64,000 bases of DNA. It comes from Bradyrhizobium elkanii USDA 76. Lineage in GTDB: Bacteria > Pseudomonadota > Alphaproteobacteria > Rhizobiales > Xanthobacteraceae. Both the position numbers and the translations under genes were made by a program. Location: assembly GCF_023278185.1 (NCBI RefSeq), contig NZ_CP066357.1, forward strand, positions 186,001-250,000, given 5' to 3'. Within the stretch, counting starts at the first letter, position 1. Each line of letters opens with the position of its first letter. The notes beneath the pieces were generated by a model that saw only the letters and a program-made list of their open reading frames with translations, was not told the origin of the DNA and searched no databases. Below are positions 36,361-45,241 of this stretch, one piece after another.

Positions 36361-36732
36361 GTGAATGATCTACTGCGCGCGATCAGGCCCGCCGTTTTTG
36401 TGGGCCCAAGCCAAAAGGACCTGCGGGCCTTCCCCGCGGCCGTTCGAAGCGAGATCGGCCAGTCTCTTTTTGAGGTGCAAATCGGTCAGCACCCGCGGAA
36501 TGCGAAGCCTCTGAAAGGCTTTAGCGGGGTTCTAGAGATTCGCGACAACTTTGACGGCGATACCTACCGGGCCGTCTACACCACGCGGTTCGAGGGCGTC
36601 CTATACGTCCTGCACGCGTTTCAAAAAAAATCAACGAGCGGGATAGCTACCCCGCAGAGACATATGGACCTGATACGGCAGCGCCTGCGCGATGCCGAGG
36701 CGATCCACAAAGCAACAAAGGGAGACCGATGA
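36361..36732 (+). CDS. higB: HigB-like toxin (phage Gp49-like, RelE superfamily)
   Basis: A 123-aa protein with the Gp49/HigB pattern: KDLRAFPAAVRSEIGQSLFE, NAKPLKGFSGVLEIRDNFDG, TYRAVYTTRFEGVLYVLHAF and the characteristic FQKKSTSGIATPQ. This family cuts ribosome-bound mRNA. The GTG start at 36361 has no Shine-Dalgarno and sits at the predicted transcription start. The toxin precedes the antitoxin, the HigBA order, and overlaps it by four bases. Confidence 0.88.
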   Translation: MNDLLRAIRPAVFVGPSQKDLRAFPAAVRSEIGQSLFEVQIGQHPRNAKPLKGFSGVLEIRDNFDGDTYRAVYTTRFEGVLYVLHAFQKKSTSGIATPQRHMDLIRQRLRDAEAIHKATKGDR

Positions 36733-37073
36733 TGAGCACCAAGAAGAAGCTGCCCGCCCATACCAAGGGATCGGGCAATATTTTCGCTGATCTCGGCTTG
36801 CCAAATGCTGAGGAACACCAACTCAAAGCTGCACTGGTGGTGCAGTTAAAGCGGTTGATCACAGAGAGGGAACTGTCCCAGGTCGTTGCCGCCAAGATTG
36901 TAGAAATGAAGCAGCCTGACCTATCCAAGCTCCTTCGGGGTCAATTGAAGCTGGTTTCGGTGGAAAAGCTGCTGCGGATGCTCACGGCGTTCGACCAGGA
37001 TGTGGAAATCACGGTAAAGCCGCATCGTAAGCGCGGCGAGGCTGGCCGGATTACCTTCATTCCGGCAACGTAG
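36729..37073 (+). CDS. higA: HigA-like XRE-family antitoxin
   Basis: A 114-aa protein with an XRE-type HTH (LKRLITERELSQVVAAKIVE, MKQPDLSKLLRGQLKLVSVE) in the middle and a C-terminal strand (DVEITVKPHRK). It neutralises the upstream toxin and represses the operon, probably at the 36335-36344 palindrome. The start is the first of two adjacent ATGs overlapping the toxin stop. The pair may guard the island or be part of the defence module. Confidence 0.87.
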   Translation: MMSTKKKLPAHTKGSGNIFADLGLPNAEEHQLKAALVVQLKRLITERELSQVVAAKIVEMKQPDLSKLLRGQLKLVSVEKLLRMLTAFDQDVEITVKPHRKRGEAGRITFIPAT

Positions 37074-37093
37074 CGACAAAGTAAGGGGGGCTC

Positions 37094-38407
37094 ATGAACT
37101 TGAAAGCAACTGCGGCCGGTGCTGCGCATGAGCCCACCCTCAACTGCCCCAACTGCAACCATGAGATCAAACTGACGGAATCGCTAGCCGCGCCTCTGAT
37201 CGAGGAAACGCGCCGTCGCTTTCAAGAGCAGCTTGCCAGCAAGGACGCTGAGGTCGCGCGCAAGACGGAAGCTCTCCGGCAGGAGCGCGAGCAGGTCGAG
37301 AAAGCGCGGGAGCAGGTCGAGGACCAAGTGAAGCAGCGGCTCGCCGCCGAGCGCAGCCAGATTGTTGCCGCCGAGGCCGAGAAGGCGCGGCAGGTCGTCG
37401 CCGCCGAGGTTCAGTTGAAGAGCGTTGAGCTCGATGAAATGCGCAAGACTCTGGAGGCCAACAACACCAAGCTGGCGGAGGCGCAGCAGGCCCAAGCCGA
37501 GCTGATGCGCAAGGAACGCGCGCTCGACGAAGCGAAGCGTGAGCTGGACCTGACAGTTGAAAAGCGGGTTCAGGCTTCGGTGGACGACATCCGCTCGAAA
37601 GCCAAGCAGGAAGCGGATGAGGCAGCCAGGCTCCGCGTCTCGGAGAAGGATCAGACCATCGAGTCCATGGCCCGAACCATCGAGGAGCTGAAGCGCAAGG
37701 CGGAGCAGGGATCACAGCAGTCACAGGGTGAAGTTCTCGAGCTTGAACTTGAAGAGCTTTTGCGTGGACGTTTCCCGACCGATCTCATCGAGCCGGTCGG
37801 CAAGGGTGAGCTGGGCGCGGATGTTGTCCAGCAGGTCAACGGTTCGGTGGGGCAGCCGGCCGGCATCATCCTTTGGGAATCCAAGCGTACCAAGGCCTGG
37901 AGCGACGGATGGCTTGCCAAGCTTCGCGACGACCAACGACGCTGCGGTGCCGACGTGGCACTCATTATCTCTCAGGCTCTTCCAAAGCACATTGAGCAGT
38001 TTGACCTGCTCGACGGCGTTTGGGTTGCCCATCCGCGGTGTGCCCTGCCCGTTGCCGTTGCGCTCCGACAGACGCTGATTGAGGTGAACAGCTCCCGGAT
38101 GGTTCAACAAGGCCAACAGACCAAGATGGAGCAGGTCTATCACTACCTGACCGGCAACAAGTTCCGGCAGCGGGTTGAAGCCGTGGTCGAGAAGTTCAAC
38201 GACATGCGTGAGGATCTGGACAAGGAGCGCAAGTTCATGGCGCGCCAGTGGTCGAAACGAGACACGCAAATCGTTTCTGTGATTGAATCGACGGTTGGTA
38301 TGGTGGGTGACTTGCAGGCCATTGCCGGGAAGGCGATGCCGGAAATCCCAAGTCTCGACCAACCACTCCTTGAGATCGACGAAAAGATCGAGCGCAACGC
38401 GTCCTAG
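37094..38407 (+). CDS. DUF2130 family protein
   Basis: A 437-aa protein. It has a zinc-ribbon-like start (LNCPNCNHEIKL), a long charged coiled coil (about residues 35-205) and then the DUF2130 domain (VLELELEELLRGRFPTDLIE, GIILWESKRTKAWSDGWLAK). The ELEELL ... D ... ILWESK arrangement resembles a PD-(D/E)XK nuclease core; this is an inference. RBS is a GGGGGG run. It follows higA by 20 bases and may be in one operon. The function is unknown. Confidence 0.88.
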   Translation: MNLKATAAGAAHEPTLNCPNCNHEIKLTESLAAPLIEETRRRFQEQLASKDAEVARKTEALRQEREQVEKAREQVEDQVKQRLAAERSQIVAAEAEKARQVVAAEVQLKSVELDEMRKTLEANNTKLAEAQQAQAELMRKERALDEAKRELDLTVEKRVQASVDDIRSKAKQEADEAARLRVSEKDQTIESMARTIEELKRKAEQGSQQSQGEVLELELEELLRGRFPTDLIEPVGKGELGADVVQQVNGSVGQPAGIILWESKRTKAWSDGWLAKLRDDQRRCGADVALIISQALPKHIEQFDLLDGVWVAHPRCALPVAVALRQTLIEVNSSRMVQQGQQTKMEQVYHYLTGNKFRQRVEAVVEKFNDMREDLDKERKFMARQWSKRDTQIVSVIESTVGMVGDLQAIAGKAMPEIPSLDQPLLEIDEKIERNAS

Positions 38408-38530
38408 GTAGCTTTCACCTGCCACGGTCCGGGGTCGGGTCTTCAATTGGCAGGTTGTGAGCTACCGCAATGCCGCGGCGCAACAAGCAGATGGTTCGAC
38501 TTTAAGTGGTGATATGCTATCTTCTCCTAC

Positions 38531-39713
38531 TCACGTGAATCTAAAGTTCGCCACATAAAGTCTGCTGGGCTTTGTGGCAGAAGCGTTTGACGGAAGCCAA
38601 AATCTGGTCTGCGGACTTGGTCCATTTGAAGGGCTTGGGATTTTTGTTGTGCAGGTCGATGAAGGTACGGATGTCAGCCTCGAGCTGCCTGACGGAGGTG
38701 TGAACACCTCGCTGGATCTGCTTTCGGGTGAGCTCAGCGAACCAGCGTTCGACCTGATTGATCCATGACGCGGAAGTCGGCGTGAAGTGGACATGATAAT
38801 GCGGCCGACGGGCGAGCCACGCTTTGATCCTGGGTGTCTTGTGGGTGGCGTAGTTGTCCATGACGATATGGACATCGAGGCCTTCAGGAACTTGAGCATC
38901 GATCTCTTTTAAAAACTTCAAGAACTCGACTGCCCGGTGGCGCTTGTAGCATTTGCCGATGACGAACCCCGAGGCGACATCGAGCGCGGCAAACAGCGTG
39001 GTCGTACCATGCCGCACATAGCTGTGCGTACGACGCTCCGGTATGCCGGGCATCATCGGCAAGACCGGCTGCTCGCGATCGAGTGCCTGAATCTGGCTTT
39101 TCTCATCGATACTGAGGACAAGGGCTCGGTTCGGCGGGGACAGGTAAAGGCCGACGATGTCGCGTACCTTGTCGACGAACAGCGGATCGCTCGACAACTT
39201 GAATGTCTGGCTACGGTGCGGCTGCAAACCGAACGCCGACCACATTCGGCGGATCGTGGTGTGGGAAAAGCCAGTTTCCGCAGCCATCGAGCGGATCGAC
39301 CAGTGCGTCGCGTCGGCCGGCGTCGTACGCAGTGTCCGCTCGATTACCTCAGCAACCTGATCGTCGTCGATGGTGCGAGGGCGGCCAGGGCGGGCTTCGT
39401 CAAGCAGGCCATCACAGCGATCCTTCAAAAATCGACGGCGCCACTTGCCAACGGTGTGTTCATGGATGCCGAGTTCGGCAGCCACAGACTTGCTTGGCAG
39501 GCCATCCGCACATCGCAGGATCGCGCGGCATCGCTCAGATAGCGACCGCGCAACACGATGACGACGAACTTGCCTCTCTAGGTACGTGCGCTCCTGCGGA
39601 CTGAGCACTAACGGCGCGATCGGCCGGCCTCTCACACCTGCATTCCCCACAAGCGCTCTCCTCTACAAAGATTCGAGCTATCAACTAATGTGACGAACTT
39701 GCGTTCCAGATGA
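38531..39713 (-). mobile_element. IS630-family element, copy 1
   Basis: 1,183 bp. The ends begin TCACGTGAATCTAAAGTTCG and, on the other side, TCATCTGGAACGCAAGTTCG (complement). CTAC flanks both ends, consistent with the TA-centred target of IS630. Copy 2 (55890-57072) has the same length, so both are probably complete and closely related. Confidence 0.9.
38541..39650 (-). CDS. IS630-family transposase, copy 1
   Basis: A 369-aa transposase. It has a double HTH ([36 protein letters not shown]) and a DDE core: [40 protein letters not shown] and [20 protein letters not shown]. The GTG start at 39650 is used. It is nearly identical to the gene at 55900-57015. It is inserted after the DUF2130 gene and separates it from the HEPN-like gene. 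Confidence 0.92.
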   Translation of the reverse strand: MGNAGVRGRPIAPLVLSPQERTYLERQVRRHRVARSLSERCRAILRCADGLPSKSVAAELGIHEHTVGKWRRRFLKDRCDGLLDEARPGRPRTIDDDQVAEVIERTLRTTPADATHWSIRSMAAETGFSHTTIRRMWSAFGLQPHRSQTFKLSSDPLFVDKVRDIVGLYLSPPNRALVLSIDEKSQIQALDREQPVLPMMPGIPERRTHSYVRHGTTTLFAALDVASGFVIGKCYKRHRAVEFLKFLKEIDAQVPEGLDVHIVMDNYATHKTPRIKAWLARRPHYHVHFTPTSASWINQVERWFAELTRKQIQRGVHTSVRQLEADIRTFIDLHNKNPKPFKWTKSADQILASVKRFCHKAQQTLCGEL

Positions 39714-39777
39714 CTACTATTGAGGAGAAAATGAATATGCTTTCCAATGTTGCTTGTGAGGCCCTTAGAACGGGCGT

Positions 39778-40032
39778 GTGTCTGGAGTTGAACTACAATG
39801 GCTCAGCCGCGTGGTCGAGGTCCACTGCGTAGGTATAACGACCAAAGGCAACCCCGGAATGCGGGTTTGGCAGGTAAGGGGTGGAAGTGAAAGCAACGAG
39901 CCCGTCGGCTGGAAGATGCTTCTGCTCGACGAAGCCCTCGGAGCGAAGTTGACAACGGAACAATCGCAGGCGCCGCGGCAGGGGTACAAACGCGGCGACA
40001 AGGGAATGCAAAGCATAACCTGCGAAATCTAG
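39778..40032 (+). CDS. Small hypothetical protein
   Basis: An 84-aa frame starting with GTG: VELQWLSRVVEVHCVGITTK, then MRVWQVRGGSESNEPVGWKM and LLLDEALGAKLTTEQSQAPR. The composition is protein-like, with no membrane or signal segment. No family is recognised. It lies between the IS630 element and the HEPN-like gene in the same orientation. Confidence 0.5.
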   Translation: MSGVELQWLSRVVEVHCVGITTKGNPGMRVWQVRGGSESNEPVGWKMLLLDEALGAKLTTEQSQAPRQGYKRGDKGMQSITCEI

Positions 40033-40057
40033 ACGCCGCTTCTACCATTCCAACGAT

Positions 40058-41086
40058 GTGAACCTGCTGGCCGCAAGATCTTTTGGTGGCGCGAGTATGG
40101 TGACGCGCACCAATCGCGAATGGAGATCAGCACCCCAGCCCAATTTTAGACTGCCTGCTCCTAGCACGGAAGGAGACGTTCCGGTGGCTGATGAATTCGA
40201 GCGCCTCTACGCAGGTAAGCACAGCATCGTGCAGGAGCTGTTTATTAAGACGGCCGATGAGAACTACGTGACCGCTCGATTCTGCTTTGCTCACGAGCTC
40301 AACGTTGATTTCTTCTGGAACGCGGTCCATGGCCTGGAGAAGTATCTCAAGGCTGCGTTACTGTTGAGCGGACGCTCCGGTAAGGACTTCACGGTCGCCG
40401 GCAAGCGCAGATTATTCAACCACAATATCGCGGAGCTGTTCGCCGAGGTTCGCCCCTTGGCACCCGAACGCATACCGACGAGGCTGGTCCGACCAAACGT
40501 TCTCCCCGAACCATACTGGTACGAGGAGCCCACCGAGCATTTTATCACCCGACTGTACAACATGGGTAACGAGCACAACCGTTACCAATTGACCGGCTAT
40601 GTTTGCCGAAGTGAGGACTTGCTCAAGCTTGACCAGGTCATTTTTGCCATTCGGCGGCTGTGCCAGCCGCTAGAAGTACATTTCCTCGGGCAGAAGCGCG
40701 ATGGTGTTCCAGACGAATCCATACGGCAGCGCCTGGACAAGGATCATCCCTTGTCATCGAATCTGCATTCGACGTTTGAGAAGATTAGAGACGGTGAGCG
40801 CGGTCCTTTTCTGAGAGAAATCGCATTGAACTGGAATCTGCCGTTCGCCCCAGCCGGTTATTCGCATCCGCCGTTTGGATATGGCACCTCGTCCGCAAAT
40901 CCCGTACTGGTCCGGCGGATTCTGGAGCCTCTCGATTCCGGAGACGCTCAGCAAGCAGCTGACTCAGATGAGCTCTGGCAATGGGCCCAGGACAACATCT
41001 TCATCCCGCGGGAATACGTGAAAGCTTACAATGACGAGCGTTTGAGGCGGAAAGCCGCCGCAGTTAGACCAAAGGATAAAGTCTGA
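40058..41086 (+). CDS. HEPN-like domain protein
   Basis: A 342-aa protein. Residues about 60-130 resemble a HEPN helical bundle: TADENYVTARFCFAHELNVD, FWNAVHGLEKYLKAALLLSG and a following HNIAELFAEVRPL, matching the HEPN pattern of an EKYLKA helix and a downstream His. A canonical R-x4-6-H RNase motif is not clearly seen. Start options are the GTG at 40058, ATG 40097 or an ATG-less core beginning near residue 44. HEPN proteins act in RNA cleavage, toxin and defence systems; the assignment is moderate. Confidence 0.6.
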   Translation: MNLLAARSFGGASMVTRTNREWRSAPQPNFRLPAPSTEGDVPVADEFERLYAGKHSIVQELFIKTADENYVTARFCFAHELNVDFFWNAVHGLEKYLKAALLLSGRSGKDFTVAGKRRLFNHNIAELFAEVRPLAPERIPTRLVRPNVLPEPYWYEEPTEHFITRLYNMGNEHNRYQLTGYVCRSEDLLKLDQVIFAIRRLCQPLEVHFLGQKRDGVPDESIRQRLDKDHPLSSNLHSTFEKIRDGERGPFLREIALNWNLPFAPAGYSHPPFGYGTSSANPVLVRRILEPLDSGDAQQAADSDELWQWAQDNIFIPREYVKAYNDERLRRKAAAVRPKDKV

Positions 41087-41198
41087 GATTTTCCTCGAGT
41101 AACCAGGGCATTTCGGTTGTCCGCCGATCGTACCATCTAGCCAGCGAGTGTATACTTTAGGTAGTTTATTAATATTGCGGTTCGGTCTTGGGGCCCTC

Positions 41199-41781
41199 AT
41201 GACACGCCTAGTGTACGCATGTAGGTTCGATGTTGCAACCAACGCGGCTTATGCCGACGTCCTCGCCGAATACGGCCAATGGCTTGAACGGCACTACCGA
41301 GAGCGCCGCGGATTGCCTGAGTTTACCTACAGCCTCACTGGCGACGAACCGGCGCCAGCTCTTCCAGTAGGTCACATTATTGAACGACAAACGTTTGCTA
41401 GGCAAAATGCGGAAGTCACTCGCCTGGTGTGGGCGTACCCGGTCGATGACGATCCGGGTCTTGAATGGCGGAATGAGGTCCGCATTGGTAGGCTGTCCGA
41501 ACTTTGTGCGGTGGAGCACCTAATCTCCATAAATTCCACGGAATACACGATCCTTCCGCCGCGTATATCGCTCGGGTCTCCAGGCGTAATTCGGCGTCTG
41601 TGCACGGGACATTCCGTCACGATCGGGAAAATGAGCATCGAGGCTAAGGCGTACAAATGCGCGACCGAGCAGATGCCTGCATTTTTGGAACTCCTTCAAA
41701 GCCCGGTGCGCCTTCTGCCAATTGTTTTTGTTTCTCCTTATGCGAATGGTGACCCCCGTCAATATTGCAGGCCGAATGACA
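41199..41781 (+). pseudogene. Unknown gene truncated by an IS6-family element
   Basis: From ATG 41199 the frame encodes MTRLVYACRFDVATNAAYAD, IGRLSELCAVEHLISINSTE and LLPIVFVSPYANGDPRQYC, a convincing protein whose end is replaced by IS6 sequence from about 41782. At least 190 residues remain. The family is not recognised. Its place after the TrlF, HigBA, DUF2130 and HEPN genes suggests it belonged to the same island. Confidence 0.65.
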
Positions 41782-42302
41782 ATGTTCGACGTGAAAGCCC
41801 ATCTTCGCCCTCGCAGCGCCGTACGAACGGAGCTTGTGCGTGATCATCACGCGCGGCGGCGTGCCGGCGGATTTCAAGAGCTTCTTCATGAGCCGCTGGG
41901 CAGCGCGCGAGTCTCTTCGGCGCTGGATCAAGACGTCGAGAACGAAGCCATTCTGGTCGACAGCGCGCCAGAGCCAATGTTGTTCGCCCGCGATCGAGAT
42001 AACGACTTCGTCCAGATGCCATTTGTCACCGCGAGCGGGTGCGCGCTGGCGGATCCGATCGGAGAACGGCTTGCCGAATTTCCGTCCCCACTGGCGCACG
42101 GTTTCATAGGTCACGCCAATGCCACGCGCCGCCAGCATTTCCTCGACCATGCGCAAGCTTAAGGGAAACCGGAAATACAACCAAACGGCATAGCTGATCA
42201 CTTCCGGCGGGAAGCGATGGCGGCGATAAAGAGGGTCCTTGGCAGTCCGCAGGCCGCTCGTCTACCCCCTCCGCCGCTCCAATTCGTTAACTTGACGGTA
42301 CC
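41782..42302 (-). mobile_element. IS6-family element, truncated copy 1
   Basis: The right end carries GGTACC next to GTTAACTTGAC, the same end as intact copy 2. The other end is lost: the similarity begins at ATGTTCGACGTGAAAGCC. The transposase part spans roughly 42260-41782 (SYAVWLYFRFPLSLRMVEEM, HLDEVVISIAGEQHWLWRAV, PRVMITHKLRSYGAARAKMG). A His replaces Asp in ITDKL. It is inactive. Confidence 0.88.
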
Positions 42303-42694
42303 GTCCGGTCGCCTGCTGCGGTAGCGCACCGATGTGCGGTCTGCCTCCAGGACTTTGCACGCCCGCCGTTCGCTCACCTCGAAGGTGGTCCGCAGATGAG
42401 CGACGGCCTGTCGCCTCGCGGCGGGCGTCACCATTTTTTTGCGGCGACGTCCTTGAGCATGGCGTTGTCGAGCATTGCTTCGGCCAAGAGCTTCTTCAGC
42501 TTGGCGTTCTCGTCCTCCAACGCCTTGAGCCGCTTGGCGTCGGACACCTCCAGACCACCGTACCGGGCCTTCCATTTGTAGAACCTTGCGCTGGAGATCC
42601 CGTGTTTGCGGCAGACATCAGCCGTCGCCGCACCCGCCTCCTGCTCCCGCAAAATCCCGATGATCTGTTTCTGTATTCGGTCTGCTTTTGTCAA
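42303..42694 (-). pseudogene. IS3-family remnant (OrfA complete, OrfB truncated)
   Basis: OrfA (42428-42694, TTG start, 88 aa) reads TKADRIQKQIIGILREQEAG, VCRKHGISSARFYKWKARYG and ends with a leucine-zipper, typical of IS3-group OrfA. OrfB starts in the overlapping frame (VTPAARRQAVAHLRTTFEVS, RACKVLEADRTSVRYRS) and is cut after about 40 residues by the IS6 end at 42302. Confidence 0.82.
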
Positions 42695-42895
42695 TCCCTT
42701 AAGAGCGCGTGCCGCGGGTACCTTGCTTCTGTTCGTGGTCGGCAAAGCCGCCACACGATGGGATTCGGTTGAATGGTCGGTTCAAGCTCTTCGGCGTAGT
42801 CACCCGACCTGGAGGGCGGACGCCACGACAGATCATACGAACTCGACCATCCCCACGCCCCGCGACGGGCGTCTCTTGGGATGACGATGGCGTCC

Positions 42896-43915
42896 TTACG
42901 CCACCGCCGTCCATCGGAATTCGGTTCCATCAACCCACATTCGGTGAAGGACGACAGCCATCTTTCTGGCCAGCGCGACCTTCGCACGCTTGCTTCCTTG
43001 CCGGTGGGCAACACGCACCGCCCAGGCCTTCATCGGAGACCATCGGGTTGATGGCCTGAGAACGACGTTGGCAGCTTCGAACAGGGCTGTGCGCGTCTCT
43101 CCATCTCCGACTTTTGTGATCCGTCCCACCCGATCAACCTCGCCAGATTGGTATCGCCGGGGCGTCAACCCGAGATAGGCGCCGACTGATTGGGAATGCA
43201 GGAATCGCCTGGGATCGTCCACAGTGGAGCGGAAAGTCAATGCAGAGACCGGGCCGATCCCTGGCATCGTCATCAAGAGCCGACAAGCCGGGTCACTGCG
43301 CACGGCCTTCAGAACCAGACGATGCAGTCGGGCGTACTCCCGCATCAGCGCTTCGCGTCCGGCAAGCAGTGGATTCATGATCGCCTCCAGCAAGGCGTCA
43401 TCGCCGACCAACTCACGAACTCGCGCCGCGAACAGAGTCCGCGAGACGATTCCGACTTTGAGACCGAGCGGACGCAGAAGTCCGCGGATGACTTGCTCTG
43501 TGGCAGCGATGGAGCGGATGATATGCTTGCGAGCCGCGGCCAGCGTCCGCGCCCTTTGGCTGCCGATGCTCTTGACGTGAACAGGCTTGAACCATCCCGT
43601 TCTCACCACCTGCGCGATCCCACGGGCGTCATTCCGATCGGTCTTCACCGGCATGGCCGAAAGCGCCGCCTTAACTTGGCGGGCTTCCATACTGACGGCC
43701 GGCAGCCCCAGTTCGATTAGATTTGCGGTCAGCCATTCTGACGTCGGTCCTGCCTCAAGGCCCACCCGTTCAACTTGACCAGCCCATGGTTCGAGGTACT
43801 GCACAATCGATGGCGCGTCCGCCAACGTCGTTCCCTCCCGGATAAGCTTTCCGGTCTCGTCCACCGCACATACCGCAACGGAATTCAGCGAAACATCGAG
43901 GCCGACGTAGATCAT
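42896..43915 (-). CDS. IS110-family transposase (DEDD recombinase)
   Basis: A 339-aa protein. The RuvC-like DEDD domain has MIYVGLDVSLNSVAVCAVDE (Asp7), GLEAGPTSEWLTANL (Glu) and VKTDRNDARGIAQVVRTGWF. The C-terminal Tnp domain has LMTMPGIGPVSALTFRSTVD with the region of the catalytic Ser. IS110 elements insert without duplications and, in studied cases, are guided by a bridge RNA from the non-coding end. It appears intact. It has displaced the rest of the FAH-like gene at 44047-44280. Confidence 0.92.
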   Translation of the reverse strand: MIYVGLDVSLNSVAVCAVDETGKLIREGTTLADAPSIVQYLEPWAGQVERVGLEAGPTSEWLTANLIELGLPAVSMEARQVKAALSAMPVKTDRNDARGIAQVVRTGWFKPVHVKSIGSQRARTLAAARKHIIRSIAATEQVIRGLLRPLGLKVGIVSRTLFAARVRELVGDDALLEAIMNPLLAGREALMREYARLHRLVLKAVRSDPACRLLMTMPGIGPVSALTFRSTVDDPRRFLHSQSVGAYLGLTPRRYQSGEVDRVGRITKVGDGETRTALFEAANVVLRPSTRWSPMKAWAVRVAHRQGSKRAKVALARKMAVVLHRMWVDGTEFRWTAVA

Positions 43916-44046
43916 GACGTTTCTCCTTCGGATAGAGTTGGTCCATGATCGTCAGTCAAAACGTGCCGCGCAGCAAATAGGTTAGGCGATCGGGACCGAA
44001 TACCCCATCTCTTCCGTGAACCGACTTGGTTTCATGGTCCATCTCC
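43916..44046 (-). ncRNA. Non-coding end of IS110, candidate bridge RNA region
   Basis: About 130 non-coding bases precede the IS110 start codon up to the remains of the FAH-like gene. In IS621-type members a bridge RNA is encoded on this side of the transposase. No structure is proved here; the assignment rests on position only. Confidence 0.3.
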
Positions 44047-44280
44047 TCAGAGGTGACGGACTCTAACTGCCGCCCGCAAATTGCCGAGAGCTTCCAGAGC
44101 AGAATCCCAGTTTCGAAGAAGTTCGAGAACGCTCTTGCCCGCCAAGCGCTCGCGGCTGGTTGCGGGGCAGATGCGAATGAGATCGTCGAGCGCCGCAACA
44201 CGTTCGCCGATGGCCAAGCCCGCTCGCGGCGTCTCGGCACCACGGCGGAAAGTGGCTACTGCGTATTCATGCAGCGTCAT
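44047..44280 (-). pseudogene. Remnant of an FAH-family gene, truncated by IS110
   Basis: ATG 44280 starts MTLHEYAVATFRRGAETPRA and continues IGERVAALDDLIR and LLRNWDSALEALGNL, which resembles the N-terminal cap of fumarylacetoacetate hydrolase-type proteins. It ends at 44047 where foreign sequence begins; the catalytic domain is missing. It overlaps the upstream substrate-binding gene by ATGA and so belonged to that operon. Confidence 0.55.
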
Positions 44281-45155
44281 CGGTTGGGCTCCCGTGAATA
44301 GCCGGCACTGTCGAAGAGACTGGAATCGACCAGATCTGAATAGGTAACATTGGCCCCGCGCAACCTCGCACGCTCGCGTTGGGCAATGAGGAGGGCGACA
44401 CCGTCCCGGTCCGGAACGAGCGACCTGGGTAGAATTTCGATCATCGCTTCAGCAGATGGACTCGACATGCCGGCCTCAATGAGATGCGAGACGGCGATTT
44501 TCCTACTTGTCAGCGCCCGCGCCCGCGCGTGATCCAGTGCCGCTTGCCAAGCGATCACACCGGCGCGAACGCGATCGTCTGAGCTGCGCCGCACGACCAG
44601 CCCTTGGCCGGGAAATGCAGGATAGCGATCGTTCACGCGTGACAGCACTCGCGCCCCCTGTGCGATGGCCGTGCCGTCGAAGGGGGGCCCGAGCAGGGTG
44701 GCGTCCCCTTCTCCGGCCAATAAACTCTGGTATCGTTCACGCACGCCGCCGGCAGCTTTGAGTGCATACGATCCGCTCGGCAATCCGGCATCGTCCAGCA
44801 ACGCTCTGGCGGCCACCACGAAACCGTTCTTCGTCGAATCGACGAGAAGCGTGCCGCCTCTCAAGTCTTCGATTTCGGAAACGTCCGCACCGGCAATCAG
44901 GGAGAGGGGAGTCGTCTGCTCGACTTGCGCGATGATACAGAGATCTCGTCCGAAGTCGCGCATCCTCCAGTCCATCACATTGTCCATGGCAGTGACGACT
45001 GCATCTGCCGCCCCGCTCACGAGAGCCACGAACTGCTCATCGGAGGATTTTGTTGCAATGCCGTCAATTCGCGGGCGCGCCGGCGTCGATCGCGTGCTGG
45101 CGCGCGCCAGGATCGAGATTGCGGGCTCGACAAACCAATTGACGGTGATTTGCAT
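44277..45155 (-). CDS. SsuA/ThiY-like substrate-binding protein without signal peptide
   Basis: A 292-aa periplasmic-binding-fold protein: MQITVNWFVEPAISILARAS, FVALVSGAADAVVTAMDNVM, SEIEDLRGGTLLVDSTKNGF, and YQSLLAGEGDATLLGPPFDG are typical of the NMT1/SsuA group. No signal peptide is seen, so it may act in the cytoplasm, or the true start may differ. No ABC permease or ATPase gene is nearby. A TetR-type operator lies 32 bases upstream of the ATG. Confidence 0.75.
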   Translation of the reverse strand: MQITVNWFVEPAISILARASTRSTPARPRIDGIATKSSDEQFVALVSGAADAVVTAMDNVMDWRMRDFGRDLCIIAQVEQTTPLSLIAGADVSEIEDLRGGTLLVDSTKNGFVVAARALLDDAGLPSGSYALKAAGGVRERYQSLLAGEGDATLLGPPFDGTAIAQGARVLSRVNDRYPAFPGQGLVVRRSSDDRVRAGVIAWQAALDHARARALTSRKIAVSHLIEAGMSSPSAEAMIEILPRSLVPDRDGVALLIAQRERARLRGANVTYSDLVDSSLFDSAGYSREPNR

Positions 45156-45186
45156 TCCTCGTCACTCCTCCCGCCGAGGAGAGCTA

Positions 45187-45202
45187 AACGAAACGTATCG
45201 TT
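45187..45202. promoter_or_regulatory. Candidate TetR operator, site B
   Basis: AACGAAACGTATCGTT shares the 14-mer ACGAAACGTATCGT with the complement of site A (60718-60732). It lies 32 bases before the substrate-binding protein gene. Confidence 0.6.
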
Positions 45203-45241
45203 GTGTAAAGAACGCGCCGGAATAGCTTTGCTGCCCCGCGG

